Origin: Chloroflexota bacterium
Lineage (GTDB): Bacteria; Chloroflexota; Anaerolineae; Anaerolineales; UBA4823
Reading direction: 5' to 3'
Assembly (NCBI GenBank): GCA_012516075.1
Contig: JAAYXE010000098.1
Span: 1-45,699 of the forward strand
Length of the DNA: 45,699 nt
Part shown: positions 1 to 9,095 of the stretch, piece by piece
How the letters are laid out: each line of letters starts with the position of its first letter
Position numbering within the stretch: position 1 is the first letter of the stretch
The notes under the pieces: model-generated
What the model was told of the DNA's origin: nothing
What the model saw: only the letters and a program-made list of their open reading frames with translations
The model's database searches: none
Made by a program: the position numbers and the translations under genes

Positions 1-2807
1 TCACCAGCCTGCGGTTCTTTTTCCACCCGCTGCGGAGGAGAATCTTCTCGCCCGGCAGGCGGTTCGTACGCTCCCTGGCGCTGGCGGGCGCGTTCGCGAG
101 CTTCGAAAAGCTGGCCCATCAGGCGCGGCTGGCCGCCTTCCACTGCGCCGCGGCGCGCACCAACCCGCTGGCGCACCCAGGCCCATGCCCTCTGCAAATC
201 ATGGCGTGAGACCATGACTCGCCGTACGGCGACATCCAGCGGGAAGAGCAGGGCAGCAGCCAGGAGCAGTGTGCGCCAGATCTCTCGCGCGTAATCCGCA
301 GCTGGCAGGTTGTGCAGAAAAGCTTCTTCGGGGGTGATGATCCGCCCGCTGCCGGCGGCACCGGTGATGCGGGCCAGCTCCGCCAGCAGTCCCTGGTTGA
401 TGCCGCTGGCCCGGTATTCGGGCGAATAGGGCACCACCAGCCCCAGCAGCATCTGCCCGACCGGCCGGTCACCGTCATTGATCCCCAGCCAGACCAGATA
501 GGTTCCCGGCTGCGACAGGTCCTCCAGGGTCTCATAGCGCCCCGCGCCTACCTGACCCAGTTCGACTTCACGAGTGGTCAAATCGGGGGCGATAATGCGC
601 GCCGTAACCGTCAGGAAGTTCATCGGCCGGTCATTATCATCCAGGGCTTCCAGACGGATGGCGGCGCGGCCGTCTTCAATGGTCGCCTGAGCCTGCAGCC
701 CTTCGACCTGTGGAACCGGCAGAGTCCAGTTAACAAGCTGGCCGGCGAAGCGGGAGAATCCCTCCCAGCGCAGCCATTCCACCGCCCACTGCCCTTTCAG
801 ATCCGAGGTCCACACGGCGGCGCGCCCGAGCCCATACTGCCAGCTTGCCAGCAGGGGATCGCCGCGCGGGGTGAGCAGATCCAGGCGGGCCGTGTTCTTG
901 GGAGAAGTGCCGTTGTAACCGAACAGCGCCGGCAGCGCGTTTGCATCCAGACCGCTGAGGATCGGGCTGGACACACCCGGCAGAGGATAAAACGCCTCAT
1001 CGATGATATATTCGCCCACCGAGCGCACGGTTTCCTTCAGGAAAAAATCCGGAACGCTGAGGATATCCACCGCCGGGTAAAACGCACCCCCGCCGCGATC
1101 GGAGAGTTCGGCCAGGTATAACGCCGAGCCTTCTCCTGCAGCAACCACGCTGAGGGTAATGCCATCCTCGCGCATTTGCTCCGCCAGTTCGAGCAGCTCA
1201 CCTTCTCGAACCCATCCGTCTGTCATCAAAATAATATGCTTGCGTCTGGCATCCACGCCCTGTAGCGCTTCGTAAGCGGCTTCCACGCCGGTGCGCATGT
1301 TGGTCTGCCCCTCGGCCTGGAATGAACCGATGGACTGTTCCAGGGTATAGGCATCCACCAGCGGGCTGATCTGCTGAACCCAGTGAGCACGCTCATCGAA
1401 CGCGACAACACCCAGATAATCCTGCGGGCCGAGGGCGCTGGCAGAGCGCATGATCGCCTCTTTGGCGATATCCACCTTGGGCTGTCCCACTTCAGCGCGC
1501 GTGTACGACTGGTTCAGATCGGGGTTATCGCAGTGACAGCGCCCCATGCTGCCCGATTTGTCCACGGCCAGCACCAGGGCCAGATTGGCCGAGAGTTCCT
1601 TGTTGCGCACGTCCATGTACACCGGCAGGGTTTCTTCCAGCGGAGTGCGCAGATATCCACCAGCGCCGAAAGAATTCTCACCCCCGGTCATTAACAGGCC
1701 CCTGCCCAGGTCCCTTACATAGGCTTGCAGCATAATACCAGCCTCAGCTGGCAGAGCAGGGTACGGCACATTGGCCAGCACCACCGCGTCGTATGCGGCC
1801 ATCTCGGGCAGTGTGGTGGGGAACTGGGAGGGTGAAATCGAATCAACATGCATCTGCGCGGCTTCTAAAGCGCTGGCGAGGTTTGTCCCCTCCCCGGGGT
1901 CTCCTTCCACGATCAGCACCCGCGGCGGGCCGTGCACCACGGTGAAAGCGCTGGCCTCGTTGTTCTGCAGGCGGTTGTCTATATCGGGGACGATCTGAGC
2001 CCGAAAGCGCCGGAAGCCTGCCTCGCCGGCCTCTACGGAAATCGGAAAACGGTTGATTCCTGGTTGTAAGCTCAGCTCACGGGTGGCGATCAGGGCGCCG
2101 TCCTCAAACACCCGCAGGGTTGCGCTGGTTTGTGCGCTGCTGCGTACCACTGCGGTGAGATCGAAGTTCTGGCCCTGACGCACATCCACCGGGGCTTCCA
2201 GCGCCTCAACCAGCACTTCCACCTCCCCCTGTTCGCTTCCCAGCGGTACGTACACCAGCTCAATGTTGTGCGCGGCAGCCAGTTCGGCCTGATCCAGCGC
2301 GGTGCTCAGATTCTCGCGCCCGTCCGAAAGCAGCACCATTCGTTTGGCGCCTTCATCGGGGAAGAGGGCCAATGCAAGCTGCAGTGCACCGGCAATGTTG
2401 GTGCGTGTGGTCACCGGTACGGAGGCCAGTCCGTTGAGCAGGCGTTCTTCGGAGGCCAGCCGCTCCACGAGCGCATCCTGTCCAAAGACCACCACCGCCG
2501 CCCGGTCTCCGGCAGGCATCTCGTTCACAGCCTGTCGGATGAAGGACTCGCCTGCATCCTGTTCGGCAGGCGGAATGCTGTCGGAGACATCGAGCAGGAA
2601 AACGGTAGTCAGCAGGTCGGTGGGCAGACGAATCTGAATACCTGCCAGGGCCAGCACAATGAACAGCAGCAGCAGTGAGCGCAGCGCCAGACCGAACCAC
2701 AGGCGGCGAGGGGTCTGTCCGCGCCGGCCTACCAGCCCCAGGACCACCGTCAGAGGGATCAGCAGCAAAAGCCAGAGAAACTGCGGGTAAATAAACGCGA
2801 TATTCAT
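1..2807 (-). CDS. Large two-VWA membrane protein (3' end beyond window)
   Basis: The frame is open from ATG at 2807 to the left edge without a stop, giving about 935 visible residues; the C-terminus is missing. Two hydrophobic segments (about residues 8-26 and 40-58) are followed by a first von Willebrand A domain with a MIDAS-like DVSDS near residue 73. Next comes a class I glutamine-amidotransferase-like fold (PRVLIVEGDPGEG), then a second VWA domain with a canonical DKSGSM near residue 416, and a late membrane segment near residue 850. The family (VWA plus GATase-like membrane proteins) is known but has no defined biochemical role. It is the last visible gene of the MoxR/VWA operon and starts 7 bp after the BatA-like gene. 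I infer a membrane-anchored metal-dependent adhesion or scaffold role beside MoxR. The first VWA has an Asp in place of the second Ser-x-Ser position, so it may not bind metal in the usual way. Confidence 0.85.
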   Translation of the reverse strand, partial: MNIAFIYPQFLWLLLLIPLTVVLGLVGRRGQTPRRLWFGLALRSLLLLFIVLALAGIQIRLPTDLLTTVFLLDVSDSIPPAEQDAGESFIRQAVNEMPAGDRAAVVVFGQDALVERLASEERLLNGLASVPVTTRTNIAGALQLALALFPDEGAKRMVLLSDGRENLSTALDQAELAAAHNIELVYVPLGSEQGEVEVLVEALEAPVDVRQGQNFDLTAVVRSSAQTSATLRVFEDGALIATRELSLQPGINRFPISVEAGEAGFRRFRAQIVPDIDNRLQNNEASAFTVVHGPPRVLIVEGDPGEGTNLASALEAAQMHVDSISPSQFPTTLPEMAAYDAVVLANVPYPALPAEAGIMLQAYVRDLGRGLLMTGGENSFGAGGYLRTPLEETLPVYMDVRNKELSANLALVLAVDKSGSMGRCHCDNPDLNQSYTRAEVGQPKVDIAKEAIMRSASALGPQDYLGVVAFDERAHWVQQISPLVDAYTLEQSIGSFQAEGQTNMRTGVEAAYEALQGVDARRKHIILMTDGWVREGELLELAEQMREDGITLSVVAAGEGSALYLAELSDRGGGAFYPAVDILSVPDFFLKETVRSVGEYIIDEAFYPLPGVSSPILSGLDANALPALFGYNGTSPKNTARLDLLTPRGDPLLASWQYGLGRAAVWTSDLKGQWAVEWLRWEGFSRFAGQLVNWTLPVPQVEGLQAQATIEDGRAAIRLEALDDNDRPMNFLTVTARIIAPDLTTREVELGQVGAGRYETLEDLSQPGTYLVWLGINDGDRPVGQMLLGLVVPYSPEYRASGINQGLLAELARITGAAGSGRIITPEEAFLHNLPAADYAREIWRTLLLAAALLFPLDVAVRRVMVSRHDLQRAWAWVRQRVGARRGAVEGGQPRLMGQLFEARERARQRQGAYEPPAGREDSPPQRVEKEPQAG

Positions 2808-2813
2808 AGACGG

Positions 2814-4754
2814 TTACCGTCTGAACCTTTCCAGGAAGCGGCTGGCGTCATCGCGCAGGCGTACCAGTGCCGCCCGCTGGTAAACAAACCACTCGCCCGT
2901 CAGCACAGCCAGGGAAAGCAGAGCGAACGGCCGCCACCATTCGCGGCGCGCCAGTTGATCCTGCGTCCCTTCGCCCGAACCTTCTGCAGCCGGCCCGGGC
3001 AGAGAAGCGGCCGGCTCGATTAGAGACTCCTGATTCGAAAACAGGTTGACCACAAACGCCGCCGATCCGCTCTCCCCCCAGCTGACCCGATACACGCCCA
3101 ATTCCGTGGTGTCTGCAAAAACCAGCCGCCCGGCGTCCATGTTCAGGCGGACCACGGACCCATCGGGGCGGGTCACGGTTACGGCTTCACCCTCAACAGG
3201 CGGCAGGAAGGAGATCGTTTCACCAGGGTTCACCTGCTGCGGGATGCCGCCGCTGCTGCCCGGCACCAGCCATTGAAACAGATTGGCCCACAGCAGAGGG
3301 AACGCCATATTCAGCGGCAGGTCTGAGCGCCGGAGATCAAATGCGAGCACAGCCACCCGGCGGCCGTCAACCTCACCAACAAACAACAGCGGGGAGCTGC
3401 CTTCTGCAGATTCTCCCATAATGACCGGTCGAGCCCAATCGGGAAGGGGGATGCTCACGGCATCCAGCACGTTGATGCCAGTCAGCGAAACGTGGCTCAA
3501 CAGGGGATCATCCACGTTGGCCGCGTTCAACACAGGCGTCTCTATCGTCCCGGTGGTGGTAAACATCTCTGTGCTGCTTACCGGGGCGATAAACAACAGA
3601 TTACCGTCGGGCAGTTCATCCTCCCCGGGTACGTAGCCATCAAAGATGGTCAGATCAGCCTCCGGAATCAGCGGGCCGCTCGCGGCGTCGTTTTCGGCCT
3701 GCTCCTCCGCAAGCACCCGCGTGTCCACACGCGTCAGTTCGGCTCCAGGAAACAGACTGATGGCGGTTTCCAGAAAGCGGTTGCCGGGAGAGACCAGCGC
3801 CACGGAGATCGAACCGCTGCCACCGGTCAGCACAGCCACGGCCTGGTTGTCGAGCGGAAGCATATCCTCCTCCGCCAGCCGGGCTTCAATCTGCACCGTA
3901 TCCGGAGGCAGATCCTCGACCACCACCGCCTGCTGCCCCCGGGCAGGCAGTTCCAGATCGTAGGCATTAAGCAGCGCACCGTTGGCATACAACAGCAGGC
4001 GGTTCTGAGCCGGCTGGGCCCCATAATTGGCGATCTGCGCGAAGGCAGTCAGCGCGCCGCTGCCCGGTGCCTTCTCCAGGGTCAGCTGGCTGATGGCCTG
4101 ATTCTGTCCATCGATCCCCACCGGCAGGTACGTCAGGCGGCCCTTGAGCGCCAGGCGCTCGGGGAGGGTCACACGCCCGTCGGAGAGCACAACAATCTCG
4201 GTATCGGGCTGGCGTGCGGCGATCGCAGAAGCCAGTTCCAGAGCAACGCCAAGCTCGCTGCCCCCCATTTCCGGCTGGATGCTCTCAATGGCCAGGTGCG
4301 CCTGACGGCGGTCCTGCGTAGAAGCCACCCTGACCTGCGCTTCCGTTCCGGCTGAGATCACCGTGATGCGGGCGTCGTCGAGCATATCATCCACAAGCTG
4401 GCGGGCCCGCTGTTTGGCTGCTTCCAGCCGGTTTGGCGCGACATCCGTGGCAGACATGCTGGCCGAGGTGTCCAGGATCAGGATCAGAGCCTCCCCGCCC
4501 ACTCCTTGAACCAGCGTAAAGGGGCGCGCCAGGGCAAAGATCAGGACCAGCAGGAAAAGCAGCTGCAGGATCAGCAGCAAATTGCGGCGCAGGCGCTGCC
4601 ATGGGGCGTTCGCCTCCATATCGCGCACCATCTTACGCCACAGATATGTGCTCGATACCTCTCGTTCGGTACGTCGCAGTTTCAAGAGGTACAGCGCCAC
4701 AATCAGCGGCAGGAGCAGGGAGAGGGCGAAAGCTGCCGGAGCCAGAAAGTTCAT
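2814..4754 (-). CDS. BatA-like VWA membrane protein
   Basis: 646 residues. The N-terminus has the BatA architecture: a membrane segment at about 3-24, a basic loop with RRTEREVSSTYLWRKM, a second membrane segment at about 58-78, then a VWA domain with MIDAS DTSAS at 95-99. A long extracytoplasmic region follows, and a final membrane helix lies near residues 612-630. The start ATG overlaps the stop of the DUF58 gene in an ATGA, which indicates translational coupling. In Bat/MoxR operons such proteins sit in the membrane next to DUF58 and MoxR partners and are linked to stress tolerance or enzyme maturation. The family call is firm; the actual client is unknown. Confidence 0.85.
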   Translation of the reverse strand: MNFLAPAAFALSLLLPLIVALYLLKLRRTEREVSSTYLWRKMVRDMEANAPWQRLRRNLLLILQLLFLLVLIFALARPFTLVQGVGGEALILILDTSASMSATDVAPNRLEAAKQRARQLVDDMLDDARITVISAGTEAQVRVASTQDRRQAHLAIESIQPEMGGSELGVALELASAIAARQPDTEIVVLSDGRVTLPERLALKGRLTYLPVGIDGQNQAISQLTLEKAPGSGALTAFAQIANYGAQPAQNRLLLYANGALLNAYDLELPARGQQAVVVEDLPPDTVQIEARLAEEDMLPLDNQAVAVLTGGSGSISVALVSPGNRFLETAISLFPGAELTRVDTRVLAEEQAENDAASGPLIPEADLTIFDGYVPGEDELPDGNLLFIAPVSSTEMFTTTGTIETPVLNAANVDDPLLSHVSLTGINVLDAVSIPLPDWARPVIMGESAEGSSPLLFVGEVDGRRVAVLAFDLRRSDLPLNMAFPLLWANLFQWLVPGSSGGIPQQVNPGETISFLPPVEGEAVTVTRPDGSVVRLNMDAGRLVFADTTELGVYRVSWGESGSAAFVVNLFSNQESLIEPAASLPGPAAEGSGEGTQDQLARREWWRPFALLSLAVLTGEWFVYQRAALVRLRDDASRFLERFRR

Positions 4755-5683
4755 TTCAATACGCCCTTCTGACGCAGCCAGGCAAAGAGCAGTTCTTCAA
4801 TGGGGAGCGATGTGTCCAGCGGGACATAATGCATGCCGCGAGCGCTGCAAAAACGGCGCAGTTCTTCCTGCCAGGCCTGCAGGTTCTGGCGGTAGCGTTC
4901 GAGCAGCTCATAATCTGCGGTGATTTCCACTTCAGCACCGCTTTCAACGTCGATCAATTTAAGATCTCCCTGCAGGTCGGGCCGCACTTCTTCGGGTGCC
5001 AGTATATGCACCAGAGTAACCTCAAATCCCCGTGAAGCCAGCGCGCGCAGTCCATCAAGCCAGCCGTCATCCATCAGATCCGAGAGCAGCATCAGCGGTC
5101 CTGGCTGGGAGGCAGCCGCAGCATAGGAGCGCAGGGCACGAGCCGGATCAAAGGACCTGCCTCTGCCGTTCTCCCCATTGTTCTGGCCGGCCAGGTTTTG
5201 CAGAAAACTGAACAGCGCCAGCGCCTGGTTCTTCCCGCGGTGGGGAGGAAAATACCGGCCGCTCCCGTTGGCGGACTTGCCGCTAGCGTCCGGCAGGGCG
5301 CCCAGCGCTGTGATAGTGACGCGGTCGAGCCCCGCCAGCGCCACATAACCCAGAGCACCCGCCGAGCGCACCGCATACCACAGTTTGTTCGGCTGCCCCC
5401 AATTCATCGATGCGCTGGTGTCGATCAGGAAGTGCACCAGCAGGTCCTGTTCTTCGACAAACAGCTTGATGAAGAAGCGCTCCAGGCGGGCATACGCGCT
5501 CCAGTCAATACGGCGGAAGTCATCCCCCGGGACATAAGGCCGGTAGTCAGCGAACTCAACCGACTGGCCGCGCTGGCTGCTGCGCCGCTCGCCCTGTAAA
5601 GGCCCGGCCGCAGCCCGCCGCGTGACCAGCGCCAGCCGCTCCAGGCGGTGTATGAATTCCTCCGTAAATAATCGCTCTGCCAT
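4751..5683 (-). CDS. DUF58 domain protein
   Basis: 310 residues, the usual length for the family. The DUF58 hallmark YVPGDDFRRIDWSAYAR is at about residues 50-66 and is followed by a VWA-like core with DTSAS at 88-92. DUF58 proteins are regularly encoded directly after moxR and are thought to couple the AAA+ ATPase to membrane VWA proteins. Here the gene starts 6 bp after moxR and ends in an ATGA overlap with the BatA-like gene, the standard moxR-DUF58-VWA order. No membrane segment is evident, so it is probably cytoplasmic. A good Shine-Dalgarno is not visible, so translation may depend on coupling to moxR. Confidence 0.9.
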   Translation of the reverse strand: MAERLFTEEFIHRLERLALVTRRAAAGPLQGERRSSQRGQSVEFADYRPYVPGDDFRRIDWSAYARLERFFIKLFVEEQDLLVHFLIDTSASMNWGQPNKLWYAVRSAGALGYVALAGLDRVTITALGALPDASGKSANGSGRYFPPHRGKNQALALFSFLQNLAGQNNGENGRGRSFDPARALRSYAAAASQPGPLMLLSDLMDDGWLDGLRALASRGFEVTLVHILAPEEVRPDLQGDLKLIDVESGAEVEITADYELLERYRQNLQAWQEELRRFCSARGMHYVPLDTSLPIEELLFAWLRQKGVLK

Positions 5684-5689
5684 TTAAGA

Positions 5690-6685
5690 CTATGCCGGTT
5701 CTGGCACCAGTGCATCCAGGATGCGTGCAATCACATGATCAGTGGTAATACCCTCGGCCTGGGCTTCAAAGTTCAGAATCATGCGGTGGCGCAGTGCAGG
5801 CAGCGCTGAGGTCCGGATATCGTCGAAGGCCACGTTGTAGCGACCATCCAGCAGAGCAATGATTTTTCCGGCCAGAATCATGGCCTGCATGCCGCGCGGA
5901 CTGGCCCCATAGCGAACCCACTCATTCACAAAGGGTGGGCTGAGCGGATCATCCGGATGGGTGGCTTTCAACAGCCGGGCGGCATAGGCAACCACATGCT
6001 CCGCAATGGGTACGCCGCGCGCCAGTTTCTGCATCGCCACAATACGGGCGCCGTCGGCAACAGGGCTGGCCTGTGGTACGTCCACTGCGGTTGTGCGGTT
6101 GGCAATTTCCACCAGCTCGTCCACCGAGGGGAAGGGCACGTCGATTTTAAAGAAGAAGCGGTCCAGCTGCGCCTCTGGCAGCGGGTAGGTGCCTTCCATC
6201 TCGAGCGGGTTCTGAGTGGCCAGCACAAAGAACGGCTCAGGAAGCCGGCGTGTGGTCTTGGCCACCGTTACGCTGTGTTCCTGCATGGCCTCCAGCATCG
6301 CCGATTGGGTCTTCGGGGTGGCGCGGTTGATCTCGTCGGCCAGCACCAGATTGGCAAAGATGGGCCCGGGTTCGAACTGGAACTGCCGCCGGCCCTGCTC
6401 GTCTTCCACAATCAGGTTAGTGCCCACAATGTCCGCCGGCATCAGGTCTGGCGTAAACTGGATGCGGTTGAATGCACAGTCTACTGCCTGGGCAAGGGTG
6501 CGCACCAGCATGGTCTTCCCCAGGCCAGGAACACCTTCCAGCAGGGCATTACCGCCCGCCAGCAGCGTGATCAGCGTCTGGCGCACCAGTTCCTGCTGGC
6601 CGACAATCACCTGCCCGACCTGCTCTTCTATTTCAGCCGCTGTGCTGCGGAATTCATCAGCCGTCATGGTTGTTTCGTCCATCAT
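5690..6685 (-). CDS. moxR: MoxR-family AAA+ ATPase
   Basis: About 331 residues from the ATG at 6685. I prefer this start to the in-frame GTG at 6724 because AAAAGGA lies 7 nt before it, while the GTG has no ribosome site. Walker A GVPGLGKT is at about 51-58, Walker B LVLADEIN at about 113-120, and the sensor region has ATQNPLEMEGTYPLPEAQLDRF, a typical MoxR signature. MoxR ATPases act as chaperones with VWA proteins, remodelling or inserting metal into partners. The next three genes encode DUF58 and VWA proteins, consistent with one complex. The 51 bp before the start contain the end of the lipoprotein gene and no terminator, so it is cotranscribed. Confidence 0.92.
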   Translation of the reverse strand: MMDETTMTADEFRSTAAEIEEQVGQVIVGQQELVRQTLITLLAGGNALLEGVPGLGKTMLVRTLAQAVDCAFNRIQFTPDLMPADIVGTNLIVEDEQGRRQFQFEPGPIFANLVLADEINRATPKTQSAMLEAMQEHSVTVAKTTRRLPEPFFVLATQNPLEMEGTYPLPEAQLDRFFFKIDVPFPSVDELVEIANRTTAVDVPQASPVADGARIVAMQKLARGVPIAEHVVAYAARLLKATHPDDPLSPPFVNEWVRYGASPRGMQAMILAGKIIALLDGRYNVAFDDIRTSALPALRHRMILNFEAQAEGITTDHVIARILDALVPEPA

Positions 6686-6736
6686 GCTCAATCCTTTTTT
6701 CGTTTCATCTAGCAAAATGCCCACCAGAGCTGTCGT

Positions 6737-7372
6737 TTACCGTATCGCCGGAAGCGGCTGCGATTGAGAGAATACAACCTCATCCTGGGCGTTGAAACCT
6801 TCTGCGAGGGTCAAGCTGTGCTGTCCCGAGCGCACAAGCAAAATGGTGCTGTTGATCACTTCGACGCGCTGGCTCTCACCGTCGTCCCAGGTTATTTCCA
6901 CAGCCACGATCGCCTCGTCATTGACACGCCCGTGTACATGGCTGGTGCTGGAAAATTCTCCCCGGCCGTCGCGGAGAGAACTACCACTGCCCAGTTGAAT
7001 GGGCTCGCCCGGATCGTCTGCCGGGCCGCAGCTGCCACCGCCGCTCCGGATCCTCCAACCCAGTGGGAAACGCTGGGTTTCATACACATACAGGCAGGAA
7101 TCGCGCTGCCCCGGCAGGCGGTTGCCCTCATACAACACCAGCACAAACACATTTTCACCCAGTTCAGCAGTTTGCAGCACCTCGATGCTGTCCGGGTCCA
7201 CCTGGAAATCACGCGCTCTGTCGTTCAATACCTCCTGTACGGCTGCGCGTTCCGGGCTGATATTCAACAGCGTACCGCATCCGGACAGCAGCAGTACAGT
7301 GCACAACAGAGCTGCCGTTGTAAACAAGGCCCTCCCCGGGCTCACCGGTAGAGCTGCCGGTTTCACAACCAC
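6737..7372 (-). CDS. Predicted lipoprotein of the MoxR/VWA operon
   Basis: 211 residues starting from a GTG at 7372 with GGAGGT just upstream; the second GTG six bases later is an alternative start. A hydrophobic stretch ends in a lipobox LLSGC with Cys at about residue 32, so it should be lipid-anchored on the outer face of the membrane. The remainder is a beta-rich, acidic domain with two cysteines (about residues 113 and 134) that could form a disulfide. I do not recognise the family. It lies between the coiled-coil membrane protein and moxR in the same transcription unit, so it may be an outside component of the same complex. Confidence 0.7.
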   Translation of the reverse strand: MVVKPAALPVSPGRALFTTAALLCTVLLLSGCGTLLNISPERAAVQEVLNDRARDFQVDPDSIEVLQTAELGENVFVLVLYEGNRLPGQRDSCLYVYETQRFPLGWRIRSGGGSCGPADDPGEPIQLGSGSSLRDGRGEFSSTSHVHGRVNDEAIVAVEITWDDGESQRVEVINSTILLVRSGQHSLTLAEGFNAQDEVVFSQSQPLPAIR

Positions 7373-7389
7373 ACAGACCTCCGTGTTTG

Positions 7390-9084
7390 CTAAGGTTCCA
7401 ACTGTGAGAAGTACTCGCGCACGTAATCCTTTAACCCGGAGGGGATGTAGATCTGGTCCATCGCTTCGGCCGCCGCCTCCAGGTAGTCGTAATAGACTTC
7501 TTCGTAAGGGATCAGGCTCGGATTTAAAACGCCCGCACCGGGATCGCGCTGTTCGCGCACCTGGGTTTCACCCTGACCGGTATCCTGCCCGGGGATGAAA
7601 ACTTCTCCATCGCCTCCCTCCAGGCGGTCGCGAGGGACGTAGACCTGTGAGTCAGTTTCATCGACCGCTCCCGACTGGCCGGGTCCCTGCGGGCGGCCGG
7701 CACTGCCGCTGCCCCGATTGGGCGGCAGGGTATTCGAACGCGAACCACCGCCGCTCTGGCCCTGTCCTTGTCCCTGACCCTGGCCTTGACCTTGTCCTTG
7801 TCCTTGTCCTTGACCCTGTCCCTGGCCCTGACCTTGTCCCTGGCCTTCTCCTTCGCCCTCGCCCTGGTCTTCACCATCCTGGCCTTCGCCCCGCTGGGCA
7901 ACGCGGCGCCCCGGAGCGCCGGCCTGGCTGATCACCTGCCGGCTGCCCTGCAGCTGGGTGAGCACGCGCTGGATCGCCTGCTGGTCGGCCAGATCTCCCT
8001 GAGCTCGCTGCAGAGCTGCAGCAGCATCCTGAGCCGCCTGGTCGAGCGCCTGCTGGTCGCCAGCTTGAGCTGCCTGTGCCATCGCGGCCAGCGCCTGTGC
8101 CAGGCTGCCATCGCCCGCCTGAGCCGCGCGTGCAGCCATCTGGGATAGGGACTGAGCCAGAGCCTGTCGTTCGCTGTCATCCAGCGTCTGCAGTTGTTCA
8201 GATAATTCGCGCAGCGCTTCGGCTGCCGCGTCCAGGCTGCTTTCATTCTCCGACTGCTGGCGCCCGGCGAGATCCTGCATCTGCGCAGCCAGCGCTTCGA
8301 GAGCTGCCTGGCGGGCGCCGGCGTTCGGGTCAGTGCGCCGGCGGAGTGCTTCTTCCAGCCGGGAGAGATCGGCCAGGGCCTGCTCCCGGTCACCGCGGTT
8401 CTGGCGCAGCTGGTTGGCCAGCTCTTCCAGCCGGCGCAGCAGTTCCTCCTGCTCTTCCGGAGTCAGCTCCTGTGATGCGGCAATCTCCTCGCGCAGTTCT
8501 TCCAGCTCGCGCGCCTGATTATCCGCTGCCTCCGCCACGGCCCTGCGCTCATCCAGAACAGCATCCATTGGATTGGGCAGGTAAAGCAGCGTTCCCGCAG
8601 CCGCAAGCCCCAGGGCTGCGGCGATCAAAGGCCGCTGCAGCCAGAGCAGCGGAAAAGCCCGGCGCGGATCGACAAGCCGTGCCGTTTCAACCGCGTCTGC
8701 TTTCTGGCGGCTGACCAGGTCTGGCTCGAAAGAGGCGAACATCCGGCTGTGATGTGAGCCGCCTGCATCCAGGATGTAACCGGTGGACAGGCGCTCTTTA
8801 AGGCCCAGCTCCACATCCGCACGCCTGGCGACCTGAATCAGAGGCATCGGACGCAGCAGCGAATAGGCGATCACCGCCAGCAGCCAGATCACCGGCGGCA
8901 GGAATGCCCACAGGGTCAGCCGCTCTACTGGCCAGATGCGCCCGGCCAGCAGCACTGCTGCCACAGCCGCCAGGGATATCCACAGCGTGCGCTGCGCCAG
9001 AAGCCAGCCGTCCCTCAGGCGTAAGCGCCGTTTAAAGCGGATCAGATATGGATCCAGGGAGGTTTTCATGTTCTCCACCTGCAT
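7390..9084 (-). CDS. Coiled-coil membrane protein with Gly-Gln tract (DUF4175-like)
   Basis: 564 residues. AAGGAG lies 7 nt before the ATG at 9084. Two hydrophobic segments occur at about 27-46 and 55-76 and a third near 155-172. They are followed by a long Glu/Gln/Ala-rich predicted coiled coil (about 180-390), then a tract of about 15 Gly-Gln dipeptides, then a C-terminal segment with YVPRDRLEGGDGEVFIPG and a final Tyr-rich stretch ending in YVREYFSQLEP. That order resembles DUF4175-type proteins that accompany MoxR/VWA clusters in other phyla; I make this assignment from architecture only. It follows the ABC permease by 11 bp. The low-complexity tract is likely an unstructured linker on one side of the membrane. 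Confidence 0.72.
   Translation of the reverse strand: MQVENMKTSLDPYLIRFKRRLRLRDGWLLAQRTLWISLAAVAAVLLAGRIWPVERLTLWAFLPPVIWLLAVIAYSLLRPMPLIQVARRADVELGLKERLSTGYILDAGGSHHSRMFASFEPDLVSRQKADAVETARLVDPRRAFPLLWLQRPLIAAALGLAAAGTLLYLPNPMDAVLDERRAVAEAADNQARELEELREEIAASQELTPEEQEELLRRLEELANQLRQNRGDREQALADLSRLEEALRRRTDPNAGARQAALEALAAQMQDLAGRQQSENESSLDAAAEALRELSEQLQTLDDSERQALAQSLSQMAARAAQAGDGSLAQALAAMAQAAQAGDQQALDQAAQDAAAALQRAQGDLADQQAIQRVLTQLQGSRQVISQAGAPGRRVAQRGEGQDGEDQGEGEGEGQGQGQGQGQGQGQGQGQGQGQGQGQGQGQSGGGSRSNTLPPNRGSGSAGRPQGPGQSGAVDETDSQVYVPRDRLEGGDGEVFIPGQDTGQGETQVREQRDPGAGVLNPSLIPYEEVYYDYLEAAAEAMDQIYIPSGLKDYVREYFSQLEP
7759..7848 (-). repeat. Gly-Gln codon repeat inside the coiled-coil protein gene
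   Basis: About fifteen consecutive GGN-CAR codon pairs encode a (Gly-Gln)n tract, preceded by Gly-Glu pairs. Wobble bases vary, so the tract is kept at the protein level and is not a clean microsatellite, though its length could still vary between strains. Confidence 0.85.
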
Positions 9085-9095
9085 AACACAGCTCC

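Noticed and set aside
312..1121. Long plus-strand open frame opposite the two-VWA gene
   Set aside because: It is the complement shadow of a continuous minus-strand VWA protein and shows no motif of its own; same for other long antisense frames in 3.4-7.4 kb and 32-36 kb.
7759..7870. CRISPR or tandem DNA repeat
   Set aside because: It is an in-frame codon repeat with varied wobble bases and no spacers.
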